From assembly GCF_001431485.1 (NCBI RefSeq), contig NZ_LDJM01000006.1, forward strand, positions 1 to 64,000: DNA of 64,000 nt. The letters run 5' to 3'. The translations under genes were made by a program, and so were the position numbers. The notes beneath the pieces were generated by a model. The model was not told the DNA's origin. It saw only the letters and a list, made by a program, of their open reading frames with translations, and searched no databases. The DNA comes from Stenotrophomonas ginsengisoli (lineage in GTDB: Bacteria; Pseudomonadota; Gammaproteobacteria; Xanthomonadales; Xanthomonadaceae). Below are positions 52,469-61,730 of this stretch, in pieces; positions within the stretch are counted from its first letter, which is position 1, and every line of letters begins with the position of its first letter.

Positions 52469-52993
52469 TCACCACCAGCCGTACCAACCCCAGCGCGGTC
52501 CCCACGGACCCGGGCCCCACGGGCCATGGTAGGGGTAGGGCGGCGGCAGGTTGGAGGTGGTCTGTTCCGGCCACAGGTAGATGGTTTCAGCGGCCAGGCG
52601 CGGCAGCTTGTACTGATATTCGCCGATAGTGACGTCTTCCTGGCCGTCGACGCGGCCGATGAAGGTGATGTCGCGGCCGGGCTGGAACACGGCCGGGTCA
52701 TAGAAACCGGCGCGGCAGGCCAGGAAACGCCCGTCGCTGGCGTCGCTGTTGTTGGTCATCGGCCGGCCCAGGCTGTTGAGCGGGCGGCCCAGCATCTGGA
52801 AACAGGTCTGGTTGGCACCGGGCAGGGTTTCGATCACGCGGCCACCCCAGCGCACGCTCTGGCCCTGGGTGCCGGCGGCCAGGCTCTGTTGCGGGGTGAT
52901 CGGGGCGAATTGGCCCTGCAGCGGCTTGGGCGCAGTGGCGCAGGCGGCCAGCAGCACGCTGGCCAGGGCGGGCAGCAAGAGACGAATGTTCAT
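52469..52993 (-). CDS. Slp-family outer membrane lipoprotein
   Basis: The 174-residue product has a lipoprotein signal with lipobox LLAAC (Cys18) and the Slp domain: VRWGGRVIETLPGANQTCFQ, RFLACRAGFYDPAVFQPGRDITFIG, and GEYQYKLPRLAAETIYLWP. Residue 19 (Ala) argues for the outer membrane. The Pro/Gly/Trp-rich tail (HGPWGPGPWGPRWGWYGWW) is unusual. Slp proteins are induced by starvation and stationary phase in E. coli; their role is not clear. A minor frame extension upstream is ignored. Confidence 0.88.
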   Translation of the reverse strand: MNIRLLLPALASVLLAACATAPKPLQGQFAPITPQQSLAAGTQGQSVRWGGRVIETLPGANQTCFQMLGRPLNSLGRPMTNNSDASDGRFLACRAGFYDPAVFQPGRDITFIGRVDGQEDVTIGEYQYKLPRLAAETIYLWPEQTTSNLPPPYPYHGPWGPGPWGPRWGWYGWW

Positions 52994-53087
52994 AAGGCAA
53001 CTCCGTTGATGTCGGTGGGGCCTCACCGCAGTAGCGGCAGTGTAGCCCGCCTGCCTGTGACGTGGCAGCGGGCAGCAGTACAGGCGT

Positions 53088-55052
53088 TCAGTTGCTTTTG
53101 GGGCGGTGCCGGCGCAGCTGGGCCAGCAGTTGCCGGTCGTGCTGGCCGGCATAGCGACTGGCGTTGTAGCGCCGGGCCAGGGCCGGCAGCGGGCTGTCGG
53201 GCAGGTGACGTTGGACCCGCAGTGCCCAGGCCTGGGCACTTTCGTTGTGGGCAGGTTCCAGGCCCAGTTTGCGGTAGCGCTGGCCCAGGGCCTGCCAGGC
53301 GGCCAGCAATGGATCGGCCGGGCGCTGGCGGCGGCCCAGCCACCACCACATCAAGGTGATGGCCAGGGCGCTGGCGCACAGCCAGGCCAGCAGCAACAGG
53401 CTGCGCCCGAGCTGGTCGTTGTCCAGCTGGAAGTAGCGCAGCAGGCGTGCCTGGGCGGCCGCGTCGTAGCCCAGCACCTGCTGGTTCCAGCGTTGGCGCA
53501 GCCAGTCCCCGGCCTGGCGCAGGGCCTGCCAGCGCAGCTGGATGGCCGGCAGCAGACCGTCCCCGGCGACCTGGCCATCGGCCAGGCGTTGCTCCAGCGT
53601 GTCGAAGATGCGCTCCGGCGCCACTGCAGCGGTGGGGTCCACCCGGACCCAGCCGCGGCCGGCCAGCCAGACCTCGTTCCAGGCATGGGCGTCCATGCGC
53701 CGCAACAGCCAGTAATCGCCATAGCGGTTGCGCACGCCGCCGGCATAGCCGGTGACCACCCGCGTCGGTACCCCGGCGCTGCGCATCAGGATGGCAAAGG
53801 CCGAGCTGTAGTGCTCGCAGAAACCGGCGCGCTGGTCAAACAGGAACTCATCGGCGCTGTGACGGCCGGCCAGCGGGGTGGACAGGGAGTAGCTGAAATC
53901 ACGGCTGATCCAGGCCAGCGCACGCTGGACCACGACGGCATCGGCGTCGGTGGCCGCGCCGGCCTGCTGCCGCCATTGCCGGCCCAGGGCCACGGTGCGT
54001 GGGTTGTAGCCCGGCGGCAGGGACAGGTAGTGGCGCTGCAGGGCGGCGGGCAGTGGGGTGGAATCGTTGCCGGCGGGGCGCGATTCCAGCTCCCAGCGGG
54101 TCAGGGTGGTCAGGCGGCGCTCGCTGCGCAGGCTGTACTGGCCATCCAGGCGGCTGCCGGCTGGGGCGGCCAGCGGCAGGTCCAGGGCCACCAGCTGGCG
54201 GCGGTCGGTGGGTTCGTATTCGATGGTGTAGCGCCATTGCCCCGTGCCAGGGGCGTGGCTGGGCAAGGGCAGGGTGATGTCGGCACGTTCCCAGCGCTGG
54301 CCATCGAACAGGCTCATCACCGGGCCGCGCCAGTAGCGCTGTTCCGGCGGCGGTACCGCCCCCTTGAAATGCACCCGGGCCGCGGCGCTGTCATCGGCCA
54401 TCAGGTCGATCCACTTGCCCGGTTCCAGGGTGTCACCCAGACCGGGACGGCCGACCGCACGGTCGGGCAGCCCCCACAGCGGGCCGTCCAGGCGTGGCAG
54501 CAGCCAGAACGCGGACAGGGTCAGGGGCAGGGCCAGGGTGAGCAGCACGCCGAGTTGACGCAGCATCGGACGCAGCGGTTGTGGCGCCAGCCCGGTGGAC
54601 CAGCGCGCCAGCCGGGCCAGACAGGCCAGGGTGGCCAGCACGGCCGCCAAGCCCAGAACCAGGGTGAGCGGGCCCTGGTCGAGCAGGAAGGCGGCAAACG
54701 GGGCGAACAGGGCGAAGCCGGCAGCGCTGCGGGCATCGCGCAGGGTGCGCAGTTCGCTGCCCTTGATCGCCAGCATCGCCGCCAGCAGGGCGCAACCGGT
54801 ATCGCGCCCCGGGCGCAGGCCCATCTGCGCGGCGATGGTGAACAGCATGACGGCCACCAGCAGCAGACGCACGATGGTCGGCAGTGGCCAGCGCAGGCTC
54901 AGTCCGCTGACCAGCAACCAGCTGCCGGCCACCAGCAGTGCGAGGGTGCCGGGCAGCTGCAGCAGCAGTGGCAGCAGGGCCAGGCCCAGGGTGGCCAGCA
55001 CCGGCCAGCGCATCGGCAAGGGCAGGGGCGGGGAGAGGCTGTCAGCGGCCAT
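53088..55052 (-). CDS. transglutaminase-like membrane protein (DUF3488-TgpA type)
   Basis: The 654-residue protein has about six N-terminal membrane helices (DUF3488), a large periplasmic transglutaminase-like domain with triad Cys412 (GFCEHYSSAF), His456 (DAHAWNEVW) and Asp472 (VDPTAA), a further helix near 555-575 and a C-terminal DUF4129. This is the TgpA layout; TgpA is important for growth in Pseudomonas. It overlaps the DUF58 gene by 11 nt, giving the widespread operon MoxR-DUF58-TgpA. The exact substrate is not known; envelope protein crosslinking or processing is the usual suggestion. Confidence 0.92.
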   Translation of the reverse strand: MAADSLSPPLPLPMRWPVLATLGLALLPLLLQLPGTLALLVAGSWLLVSGLSLRWPLPTIVRLLLVAVMLFTIAAQMGLRPGRDTGCALLAAMLAIKGSELRTLRDARSAAGFALFAPFAAFLLDQGPLTLVLGLAAVLATLACLARLARWSTGLAPQPLRPMLRQLGVLLTLALPLTLSAFWLLPRLDGPLWGLPDRAVGRPGLGDTLEPGKWIDLMADDSAAARVHFKGAVPPPEQRYWRGPVMSLFDGQRWERADITLPLPSHAPGTGQWRYTIEYEPTDRRQLVALDLPLAAPAGSRLDGQYSLRSERRLTTLTRWELESRPAGNDSTPLPAALQRHYLSLPPGYNPRTVALGRQWRQQAGAATDADAVVVQRALAWISRDFSYSLSTPLAGRHSADEFLFDQRAGFCEHYSSAFAILMRSAGVPTRVVTGYAGGVRNRYGDYWLLRRMDAHAWNEVWLAGRGWVRVDPTAAVAPERIFDTLEQRLADGQVAGDGLLPAIQLRWQALRQAGDWLRQRWNQQVLGYDAAAQARLLRYFQLDNDQLGRSLLLLAWLCASALAITLMWWWLGRRQRPADPLLAAWQALGQRYRKLGLEPAHNESAQAWALRVQRHLPDSPLPALARRYNASRYAGQHDRQLLAQLRRHRPKSN

Positions 55053-56001
55053 CGGGCAGCAACGCCAGTGCGCGCAGGCAGGCCTGCAGGTGGTCATGGC
55101 CGCTGCCCGGGCCCAGTGCGGCCTGGCCCGGCAGCTGCAGTTGCCAGGGCACGCCGCTGTGGGCGGCCAGCTGGACCCAGTGGGTCAGGCGGCTGATCCG
55201 GGCCTCGTGGCCGAGGCTGCCCAGCTGCTGCCAGTCCAGGTTCACCGGTGCCGGCCCGCCACTGGTCGGCTGGCGTACCAGCAGACCCTGGCGGTGTGCC
55301 GATGCCTTCCAGGCAATGCGGGCCCGGCTGTCACCGGCGCGGTAGTCGCGCAGCTGCTCGTCCTCGCCCTGGTGGCTGCTGCGGTTGCCGGCCGGCGCCG
55401 GCGGTATGGGCAGGGGTGGGCCGTTGGGCTCGGCGCAAGGATGGACCAGGCACTGCGCGTGCGGCAGCAGGCGGCTGAAAGCCAGTACCAGGCCCAGGGG
55501 TTGGGTGGTGGACAGCGACAGCGGCGGCAGCGGCAGCAGGCCGCGGCGCTGGGTCGGCAAGGTGCACGTGGCCTGCAGGCCGGCCGGTGCCATGGTCACG
55601 GTGGCCGGCGGCGCATCATCAAAGTGCAGTTGCAGGCCGTCACGGGCACGCCCGCTGGTCTGTTCCAGCTGGATCTGCACCTGCAATGGCTGGCCTGCCG
55701 CTACCGGGGCGGCGTGGACGGCGCTGACCACCAGCCCGGACAGTTGCAGGTGTGCGGCCAGCGCGCTGGCCAGGCCGGCGCCGGCCACCAGCAGGGCCAG
55801 CAGCAGGGCCGGGTTGTTGGCGTAGTTGAGTGCGCCCAGGGTCATCATCAGGACCAGAACGGCCAGAAACAGCCCCAGGCCGGTGGGCAGCACATAGATG
55901 CGGCGGTTCTCGATCACGCACGGCAGGGCACGGCGCCGGGCCGGGATCAGCCGGCGCAGCCATCGGCGGGCGTGTTGCTGCAGGAGTGCGCGCCGCTTCA
56001 A
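55042..56001 (-). CDS. DUF58-domain membrane protein of the MoxR operon
   Basis: The 319-residue protein has two N-terminal helices (about 37-55 and 63-85) and the DUF58 signature with GEDEQLRDYRAGDSRARIAWKASAHRQGLLVRQ (here broken to GEDEQLRDYRAGD and IAWKASAHRQ), resembling a degenerate von Willebrand-type region. It overlaps moxR (ATGA) at its start and the transglutaminase gene at its end. DUF58 proteins act with MoxR ATPases in maturation or assembly of other proteins; the target here is not known. Confidence 0.9.
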   Translation of the reverse strand: MKRRALLQQHARRWLRRLIPARRRALPCVIENRRIYVLPTGLGLFLAVLVLMMTLGALNYANNPALLLALLVAGAGLASALAAHLQLSGLVVSAVHAAPVAAGQPLQVQIQLEQTSGRARDGLQLHFDDAPPATVTMAPAGLQATCTLPTQRRGLLPLPPLSLSTTQPLGLVLAFSRLLPHAQCLVHPCAEPNGPPLPIPPAPAGNRSSHQGEDEQLRDYRAGDSRARIAWKASAHRQGLLVRQPTSGGPAPVNLDWQQLGSLGHEARISRLTHWVQLAAHSGVPWQLQLPGQAALGPGSGHDHLQACLRALALLPDGR

Positions 56002-56951
56002 TCCACCGCCACCCGTGCCAGCAGGGTCTGCGCCAGGGCCTGGCCATCAAGCAGGCCGCCGGCAGCAACCAGGCGATGGCCGGCCAGGGCGACAAACACG
56101 GCCTGGATGTCATCGGGCAGGACATGGCCGCGGCCACGCAGCAGGGCATGGGCCCGGGCCGATTGCAGCAGGGCCAGGCCCGCACGCGGGGACAGCCCGG
56201 TGGCGATGTCGGCATGCTGGCGGCTGGCGGCCAGCAAGGCCTGCAGGTAATCGAGCAGGGCATCGCTGACGTGTACCTGGGTCACAGCCTGGCGCAGGGC
56301 GGTGATGCTGGCTGCATCCAGTTGCGCCGGGCTGTTGGCAATCATCTGCCGGCGATGCTCGCCGCGCAGCAGGGCGCGCTCGGCGGCCGGGCTGGGGTAA
56401 CCCAGGCTCAGGCGCAGGGTGAAGCGGTCCAGTTGCGAATCCGGCAGCGGGAAGGTGCCGCTCAGGTCGGTCGGGTTCTGGGTGGCGATGACCAAGAAGG
56501 GGTCCGGCAGCGGGTGACTGACGCCATCCACGGTGACTTGGTGTTCGGCCATGGCCTCGAGCAGGGCACTCTGGGTGCGCGGTGGTGCGCGGTTGATCTC
56601 ATCGGCCAGCAGCACGCCGGTGAACACCGGCCCGGGATGGAAGACAAAACGCCCGTGTTGCGGCTCGTGGATGGACACGCCGATCACATCGGCCGGCAGC
56701 AGGTCGGTGGTGAACTGCACGCGCTTGAACCCCAGGCCCAGGGTCTGCGCCAGGGCATGGGCCAGGGTGGTCTTGCCCAGCCCGGGCACATCCTCCAGCA
56801 ACAGATGACCACCGGCCAGCACCGCAACAAAGGCCAGCTTGACCTGTTGTGGTTTGCCCACCACCAACGTGTTGACCTGATCAATCGCCCTGGCAAGGGA
56901 ATTTTTCTGTTGTTCAGTTACGATGGCGTCGATGGAGCGCAAGTCGGGCAT
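55998..56951 (-). CDS. MoxR-family AAA+ ATPase
   Basis: The 317-residue ATPase has Walker A DVPGLGKT (54-61), Walker B LLADEINR (114-121), the sensor segment ATQNPTDLSGTF and arginine finger region LDRFTLRL. MoxR AAA+ proteins form rings and work as chaperones for their operon partners. ATG 56951 is preferred over a GTG 24 bases upstream. It is divergent from the glycosyltransferase gene at 56986 (34 bp between starts), so the promoters share the interval. Confidence 0.93.
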   Translation of the reverse strand: MPDLRSIDAIVTEQQKNSLARAIDQVNTLVVGKPQQVKLAFVAVLAGGHLLLEDVPGLGKTTLAHALAQTLGLGFKRVQFTTDLLPADVIGVSIHEPQHGRFVFHPGPVFTGVLLADEINRAPPRTQSALLEAMAEHQVTVDGVSHPLPDPFLVIATQNPTDLSGTFPLPDSQLDRFTLRLSLGYPSPAAERALLRGEHRRQMIANSPAQLDAASITALRQAVTQVHVSDALLDYLQALLAASRQHADIATGLSPRAGLALLQSARAHALLRGRGHVLPDDIQAVFVALAGHRLVAAGGLLDGQALAQTLLARVAVD

Positions 56952-56985
56952 GGGGAGCTCGGGTAACGAAAACACTGGGAGTGTA

Positions 56986-58839
56986 ATGGTGGTCGAGGCA
57001 CAAACGCGGTGGCAAAAATGGTTTCTGGTGCTGTGGGCTACTGCTGCAGCGTTGAAACTGTTGATTGCTTCGCAATTGCCCCTGTTCGTCGATGAGGCGT
57101 TCTACTGGCAGGAAGGCCAGCATCTGGCGCCGGCTTATTCGGACCTGCCCGGCCTGACGGCCTGGCTGACCCGCCTGGGAGTGGAGCTGGGTGGGCAGCA
57201 TGTACTGGCCTTGCGCCTGCCTTTCTTGGCCATCGGCGCAATCATTCCCTGGTTTGTGGTGCGCATGGCCGCGCGCTGGTTCGGGCCGACCGCTGGTTGG
57301 CAGGCAGGTATTTTGTGCTTGCTGATGCCGTTGTCCGGCACCCTGGGGCTGCTGGCAGTGCCGGATGTGCCGATGGCACTGGCCGCGGTGCTCTGCCTGC
57401 ATGCGGTGGCGCGCCTGCTGCGCCAGGTCAATGCGTCCAACGCGGTGGAGCTGGCCCTGGGCCTGGCCATTGGTGCGCTGAGTCATTACCGCTTCCTCGG
57501 GGTGATCGGCATGGGGCTGATCGCCCTGTTGCTGTTGCCGCAGGGACGGCGCCTGCTGCGCGACAGCCGGGTCTGGATGGCGTTGAGTGTGGGCTTCGTG
57601 GCCTGGTTGCCGTTGCTGGCCTGGAATGCCGACAACCACGATGCCGGGCTGCGTTTCCAGTTGCTTGATCGCCACCCGTGGAGCTTCCACCACGAGGGCG
57701 TGTTTTTCCTGCTGATCCAGCCGTTGATCGTGACCCCGCTGCTGTGTGGCTTGCTGTGGCTGGTGGCCTGGCGTGGCAGCAAGCGCACGGACTGGAACCT
57801 GCAGCAGCGCTATTTCGCCCTCACTGGCGGGATATCCACCGCGATGATTTTCGCGCTGGGCTTTTTCACCGATGTGGAGCGCATCAGCTTCCATTGGCCG
57901 TTGCCCGGCTATCTGGCCCTGCTGGTTGCTGCGCCGGCCTTGTTGCTGGGATGGTCCAGGCGCTGGCGTCGCCTGTTGTGGCTGAGCCTGTTGCTGGGGT
58001 GGGTGGTGGCCTTGGGCTATTACGCCATGGCCAGCAGCCCGCAATGGCGCCAGGTGCTGGCTGACAACAAGTTCTACCCGCGCAATTTCATTGGCTGGGA
58101 GCCATTGGCCGAGGCGGTGCGCGATGAACTGGCGCAGATGCCGGCCGGGACCCGGATATTGGCCGGCAGTTTCAAGGTTGGTTCCGAACTGGGGTTCCAG
58201 CTTGGTGATGATTCGATCGCAGTATTGCCGCATGCCTTGAATGACCGGCATGGGCGCACGGCCCAGCTGGCCCTGTGGAAGCTGATCGGCGATGGCCGCA
58301 GTGACGTGCCGCAGTTGCTGGTGATCAATCCTGCCGACCAGCGTTTCCGTGACCTGCTGGCCCGCTACCAGCAGTTGTGCCAGTGGGTCGGTCCACTGCC
58401 GGGTCCACGCACGGTCTCCATCGACCATGGGCGACAGCGTTTCCTGTTGATGCGGCTGCCGCCGCGCCCGGCCGGCGTGGTCCCGGACGAGGCCTGTGTG
58501 ACCCCGGCGCTGGCCTGGATCGACAGCCCGTTGCCGCGTGCCACGGTGGGCGACCAGGCCCAGGTCCGTGGCTGGGCCTTCAAGGATGGAGTCGGCCTGC
58601 GCAGTGTGGAGCTGCTGCTGGATGGCAAGCCGGTGATGCTGGCTGACTACGGTCGTACCAGCGAGGTGCGCGGGGTGTGGGCAGGCAGTAGCGACCCGCA
58701 GCATCCACAGGTGGGCTTTGACGCCCGCCTGGACCTCTCCGCGCTGCCGCCGGGTACGCACTGGCTTGGCCTGCGTCTGCACGGCAACGACGGCAGCGTC
58801 GAGGACTGGTCGGAACAGCGCTTGCATATCAGCCGCTGA
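56986..58839 (+). CDS. ArnT/PMT-like polyprenyl-phosphate glycosyltransferase (GT-C fold)
   Basis: The 617-residue protein is a membrane glycosyltransferase of the GT39/GT83 (PMT, ArnT-like) type: a first helix, then the periplasmic catalytic loop with PLFVDEAFYW (Asp-Glu), LGGQHVLALRLPFL, about eleven more membrane helices, and a C-terminal soluble domain (about 380-617). It would use a polyprenyl-phosphate sugar donor at the periplasmic face. GGGAG sits 4 nt before ATG 56986. It precedes a GT2 glycosyltransferase gene likely to make its donor. Confidence 0.85.
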   Translation: MVVEAQTRWQKWFLVLWATAAALKLLIASQLPLFVDEAFYWQEGQHLAPAYSDLPGLTAWLTRLGVELGGQHVLALRLPFLAIGAIIPWFVVRMAARWFGPTAGWQAGILCLLMPLSGTLGLLAVPDVPMALAAVLCLHAVARLLRQVNASNAVELALGLAIGALSHYRFLGVIGMGLIALLLLPQGRRLLRDSRVWMALSVGFVAWLPLLAWNADNHDAGLRFQLLDRHPWSFHHEGVFFLLIQPLIVTPLLCGLLWLVAWRGSKRTDWNLQQRYFALTGGISTAMIFALGFFTDVERISFHWPLPGYLALLVAAPALLLGWSRRWRRLLWLSLLLGWVVALGYYAMASSPQWRQVLADNKFYPRNFIGWEPLAEAVRDELAQMPAGTRILAGSFKVGSELGFQLGDDSIAVLPHALNDRHGRTAQLALWKLIGDGRSDVPQLLVINPADQRFRDLLARYQQLCQWVGPLPGPRTVSIDHGRQRFLLMRLPPRPAGVVPDEACVTPALAWIDSPLPRATVGDQAQVRGWAFKDGVGLRSVELLLDGKPVMLADYGRTSEVRGVWAGSSDPQHPQVGFDARLDLSALPPGTHWLGLRLHGNDGSVEDWSEQRLHISR

Positions 58840-58890
58840 ATTTACCGCCCTCTATATCAACCCTTCTGGCCATACGGCCTGGAAATCCAT

Positions 58891-59862
58891 ATGAAAAACC
58901 TGCGTATTGCTGTCCTGGTGCCTTGCTACAACGAGGCGGCCACCATCGCCAAGGTCGTCGCCGACTTTCGTCTGCATCTTCCCCGGGCGCAGGTGGTGGT
59001 GCTGGACAACAATTCCAGCGACGACACGGCAGGGCAGGCCCGCCAGGCAGGTGCACACGTGCTGTCGGTCGGGCTGCAGGGCAAGGGCAACGTGGTGCGC
59101 CGCGGCTTCGCCGATGTGGAGGCCGATATCTACGTCATGGTCGATGGTGATGACACCTACGAGGCTGCGGCCGCGCCACGCCTGGTGCAGCGCCTGCTGG
59201 ACGATGGCCTGGACATGGTGGTTGGCGCACGGCGGGACAAGGAGAAGGCGGCCTACCGGCCCGGCCATCGTTTCGGCAACGTGCTGCTGACCCGCTGCGT
59301 GGGCCTGCTGTTCGGCCGCAGCTTCGATGACATGCTCTCCGGCTACCGGGTGTTTTCGCGTCGCTACGCCAAGTCCTTTGCCGCCCATGCCCGTGGTTTT
59401 GAAACCGAGACCGAGCTGGCGGTGCACGCACTGCAGCTGCGCATGCCGGTGGCCGAGGTGGATACCGCCTATGGCGTGCGGCCGGAGGGCTCGCAGAGCA
59501 AGCTCAATACCTGGCGTGATGGCTGGCGCATCCTGTGCACCATCGCCAAGTTGTTCAAGAGTGAGCGGCCGCTGCTGTTCTTCTCGGTGGGCGGTGTCGC
59601 CTGCATGGTGCTGTCGGTGGTGCTGGCCGTGCCATTGCTGCTGACTTACCTGGAAACCGGGCTGGTGCCGCGCTTCCCCACCGCCATCCTGTGCTCGGCG
59701 TTGATGCTGCTGAGTCAGCTGCTGCTCGCTTGCGGGCTGATCCTGGACACGGTTACACGCGGTCGCATCGAGACCAAGCACATGGCGTATCTGGCTGTGC
59801 CGGCGCCGGCCGCGGTGCAGGCTGCTGAAGTACGGGCTGCTGAGGTGGGGGCTGCGGCATGA
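58891..59862 (+). CDS. GT2 glycosyltransferase with membrane helices (polyprenyl-phosphate sugar synthase-like)
   Basis: The 323-residue protein is a GT-A family 2 enzyme: IAVLVPCYNEAATI at the start, VVLDNNSSDDT, and DGDDTYE (metal and donor Asp residues), RHR-like HRFGNVLLTRCVG, followed by two or three C-terminal membrane helices (about 235-300). Such enzymes load a sugar on undecaprenyl phosphate at the cytosolic face for a GT-C enzyme. Its stop overlaps the next gene's start (ATGATG). It lies 51 bp after the ArnT-like gene. Confidence 0.9.
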   Translation: MKNLRIAVLVPCYNEAATIAKVVADFRLHLPRAQVVVLDNNSSDDTAGQARQAGAHVLSVGLQGKGNVVRRGFADVEADIYVMVDGDDTYEAAAAPRLVQRLLDDGLDMVVGARRDKEKAAYRPGHRFGNVLLTRCVGLLFGRSFDDMLSGYRVFSRRYAKSFAAHARGFETETELAVHALQLRMPVAEVDTAYGVRPEGSQSKLNTWRDGWRILCTIAKLFKSERPLLFFSVGGVACMVLSVVLAVPLLLTYLETGLVPRFPTAILCSALMLLSQLLLACGLILDTVTRGRIETKHMAYLAVPAPAAVQAAEVRAAEVGAAA

Positions 59863-61730
59863 TGCGTGCCACTGCACAGCGGATGCTGGGCGTGCTGGAC
59901 CGCTGCTTCGCATTCCATTCGCCTGCCCACATCGCCAGAGCATCGTTTGCGGTCATGCTTCTCGGCGGTCTGGTCGCGTTGCTGCTGGGCCAGGATGCGA
60001 ACTGGGACCTGCGCAACTACCACCTCTACAACGGTTATGCGGCATTGCAGGGACGTTGGGCGCAGGACCTGGCGCCGGCGCACATGCAGAGCTACTTCAG
60101 CCCGCTGCTGGACATGCTGCACTACCTGCTGATGGTGCGGCTGCCGGCGCCACTGGGCGGCTTCCTGCTCGGCGCCTTCCATGGCCTGGTGTTCCTGCCG
60201 CTGGCCGGTATCGCGCTGCATGCGCTGGGCGAACGTGAGCAGCGTGCCCGTCTGGCGCCTTTGCTGGCGCTGGCAGGCCTGTGCACCAGCGCCTTCCTGT
60301 CAGAACTGGGCGGCAGCATGGCCGACAACACCAGTGCGGTGTTCGTGATCGGCGCTGTGTACCTTGTGCTTCAGGCCCAGTCGCGCCAGCGCGCGGGCAA
60401 CCACATCGGGCTGGGTTGCTGGGTATTGGCCGGACTGCTGCTTGGCACTGCCGTGGCCTTCAAACTGACCAATGCGGTCTATGCCATCGCTCTGGGCCTG
60501 GCCACCGTTGCCGGCGGGGGTGTCTGGCGCCACCGCGTAGCGGGACTTGCGCTGCTGACTGCCTCCGCGTTGCTGGCTGCCGCGCTGCTGGCAGGCTGGT
60601 GGTACTGGCAGGTCTGGGTCCAGTTCGGCAATCCTTTGTTCCCGCAGTTCAATGCCTATTTCCAGGCGCCCCTGTCCGCGCCCATCGCGGTGGCTGATAC
60701 GCGTTGGCTGCCAAGCAACCTGTTGCAGCATCTGGCCTGGCCACTGCTGTTCTCACTGGATCCGGGGCGGGTCAGTGAGGTGAAGATGCTGCAGGTCCTG
60801 TGGCCGCTGCTGTACCTGGGGGGGCTTGCCCTGTTGCTGTCGCGCCTGTTCGGTGTGCGGCGCGAACGTCCCCGGCCCAGTCGTGCCGTGCTCGCACTGC
60901 TGGTGTTCTTCTGCGCCGGCTATGTGCTGTGGCAGGGCATGTTCAGCATCTATCGCTACCTGGTGGTGCTGGAGTTGATCGCGCCGTTGCTGCTCTGGCT
61001 GCTGGTGGAGCGGCTGCTGCCCGCAGCCCGTGCCGCGCGCTGGGCGGGCAGGGTGGTGGCGGTGTGCGTCGCGATCTCCTTGCTCGGTGCCAATGGCTGG
61101 GGGCATGAGGCATGGGCACGCGAGGGATTCCGTGTGCAGGCCCCGACCATGGACGCGCCCGGGCAGAGCGTGGTGCTGTTGGTCGGCGGTGAGCCGCAGG
61201 CCTGGCGTGTCCCGTTCCTGCCTGCCGCTGCCCGCTATGTTGGTGTGGCGGGCACGTTCCCCGAGTCCGAGGGCTACCGGCAGGCGGTAGCCACTATCGT
61301 GCAGTCGCGAAAGCACCACTATGCAATGTTGCCAGCGCCGCAGGACAAGCAGACCGCGCGCCTTGGCCGGATCAATGGCTGGGCCGCTGCGCTGGGCTTG
61401 AATCGGGACGGCGGCTGCCAGCGGCTGGAGTGGCTTGCCCGTCGTGTGCGCGGACTGCGGGCAGTGGTGGCACATGACCAAGGTGGTGACCGCTGCCAGT
61501 TGGTGCCGCGTGATGCCACCACGCAGGACGCGGCGCGGTTGCATGAGCGGCGCATTGCCGGCGACGGTCTCGCCCGTTATGGGCTGGCGCTGGATGAGCA
61601 ATCCTGCGTGCAGCTTTCTTCGTGGATCGGACAGGGTGAGTACCCATGGCAGTGGTGCCGGGTAATCGCAATGCCTGCCGCTGGCGCTGGCTCAGGGAAT
61701 GCTGAAGCCGGCCTCGCGCAGCAGCCGTGA
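59859..61730 (+). CDS. polytopic membrane protein, GT-C-like, third gene of the glycosylation unit
   Basis: The 623-residue protein has ten or more hydrophobic helices, a periplasmic loop with GQDANWDLRNYHLYNGYA near residue 45-62 that resembles the acidic catalytic loop of GT-C enzymes (Asp residues), and a soluble C-terminus from about 420 with four Cys. I do not recognise a named family. It is translated with the GT2 gene (overlapping ATG) and may transfer or modify the sugar that the first two genes handle. Its 3' end overlaps the convergent yceF gene by 39 nt. Confidence 0.8.
   Translation: MMRATAQRMLGVLDRCFAFHSPAHIARASFAVMLLGGLVALLLGQDANWDLRNYHLYNGYAALQGRWAQDLAPAHMQSYFSPLLDMLHYLLMVRLPAPLGGFLLGAFHGLVFLPLAGIALHALGEREQRARLAPLLALAGLCTSAFLSELGGSMADNTSAVFVIGAVYLVLQAQSRQRAGNHIGLGCWVLAGLLLGTAVAFKLTNAVYAIALGLATVAGGGVWRHRVAGLALLTASALLAAALLAGWWYWQVWVQFGNPLFPQFNAYFQAPLSAPIAVADTRWLPSNLLQHLAWPLLFSLDPGRVSEVKMLQVLWPLLYLGGLALLLSRLFGVRRERPRPSRAVLALLVFFCAGYVLWQGMFSIYRYLVVLELIAPLLLWLLVERLLPAARAARWAGRVVAVCVAISLLGANGWGHEAWAREGFRVQAPTMDAPGQSVVLLVGGEPQAWRVPFLPAAARYVGVAGTFPESEGYRQAVATIVQSRKHHYAMLPAPQDKQTARLGRINGWAAALGLNRDGGCQRLEWLARRVRGLRAVVAHDQGGDRCQLVPRDATTQDAARLHERRIAGDGLARYGLALDEQSCVQLSSWIGQGEYPWQWCRVIAMPAAGAGSGNAEAGLAQQP

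Noticed and set aside
53106-55196. Plus-strand frame of 696 codons opposite the transglutaminase gene
   Set aside because: Gln/Gly/Ala-rich shadow frame; the opposite strand encodes a protein with an intact Cys-His-Asp triad.
56914-58827. Minus-strand frame of 637 codons opposite the ArnT-like gene
   Set aside because: Gln/His-rich shadow frame without motifs; the plus strand encodes a recognisable GT-C enzyme.
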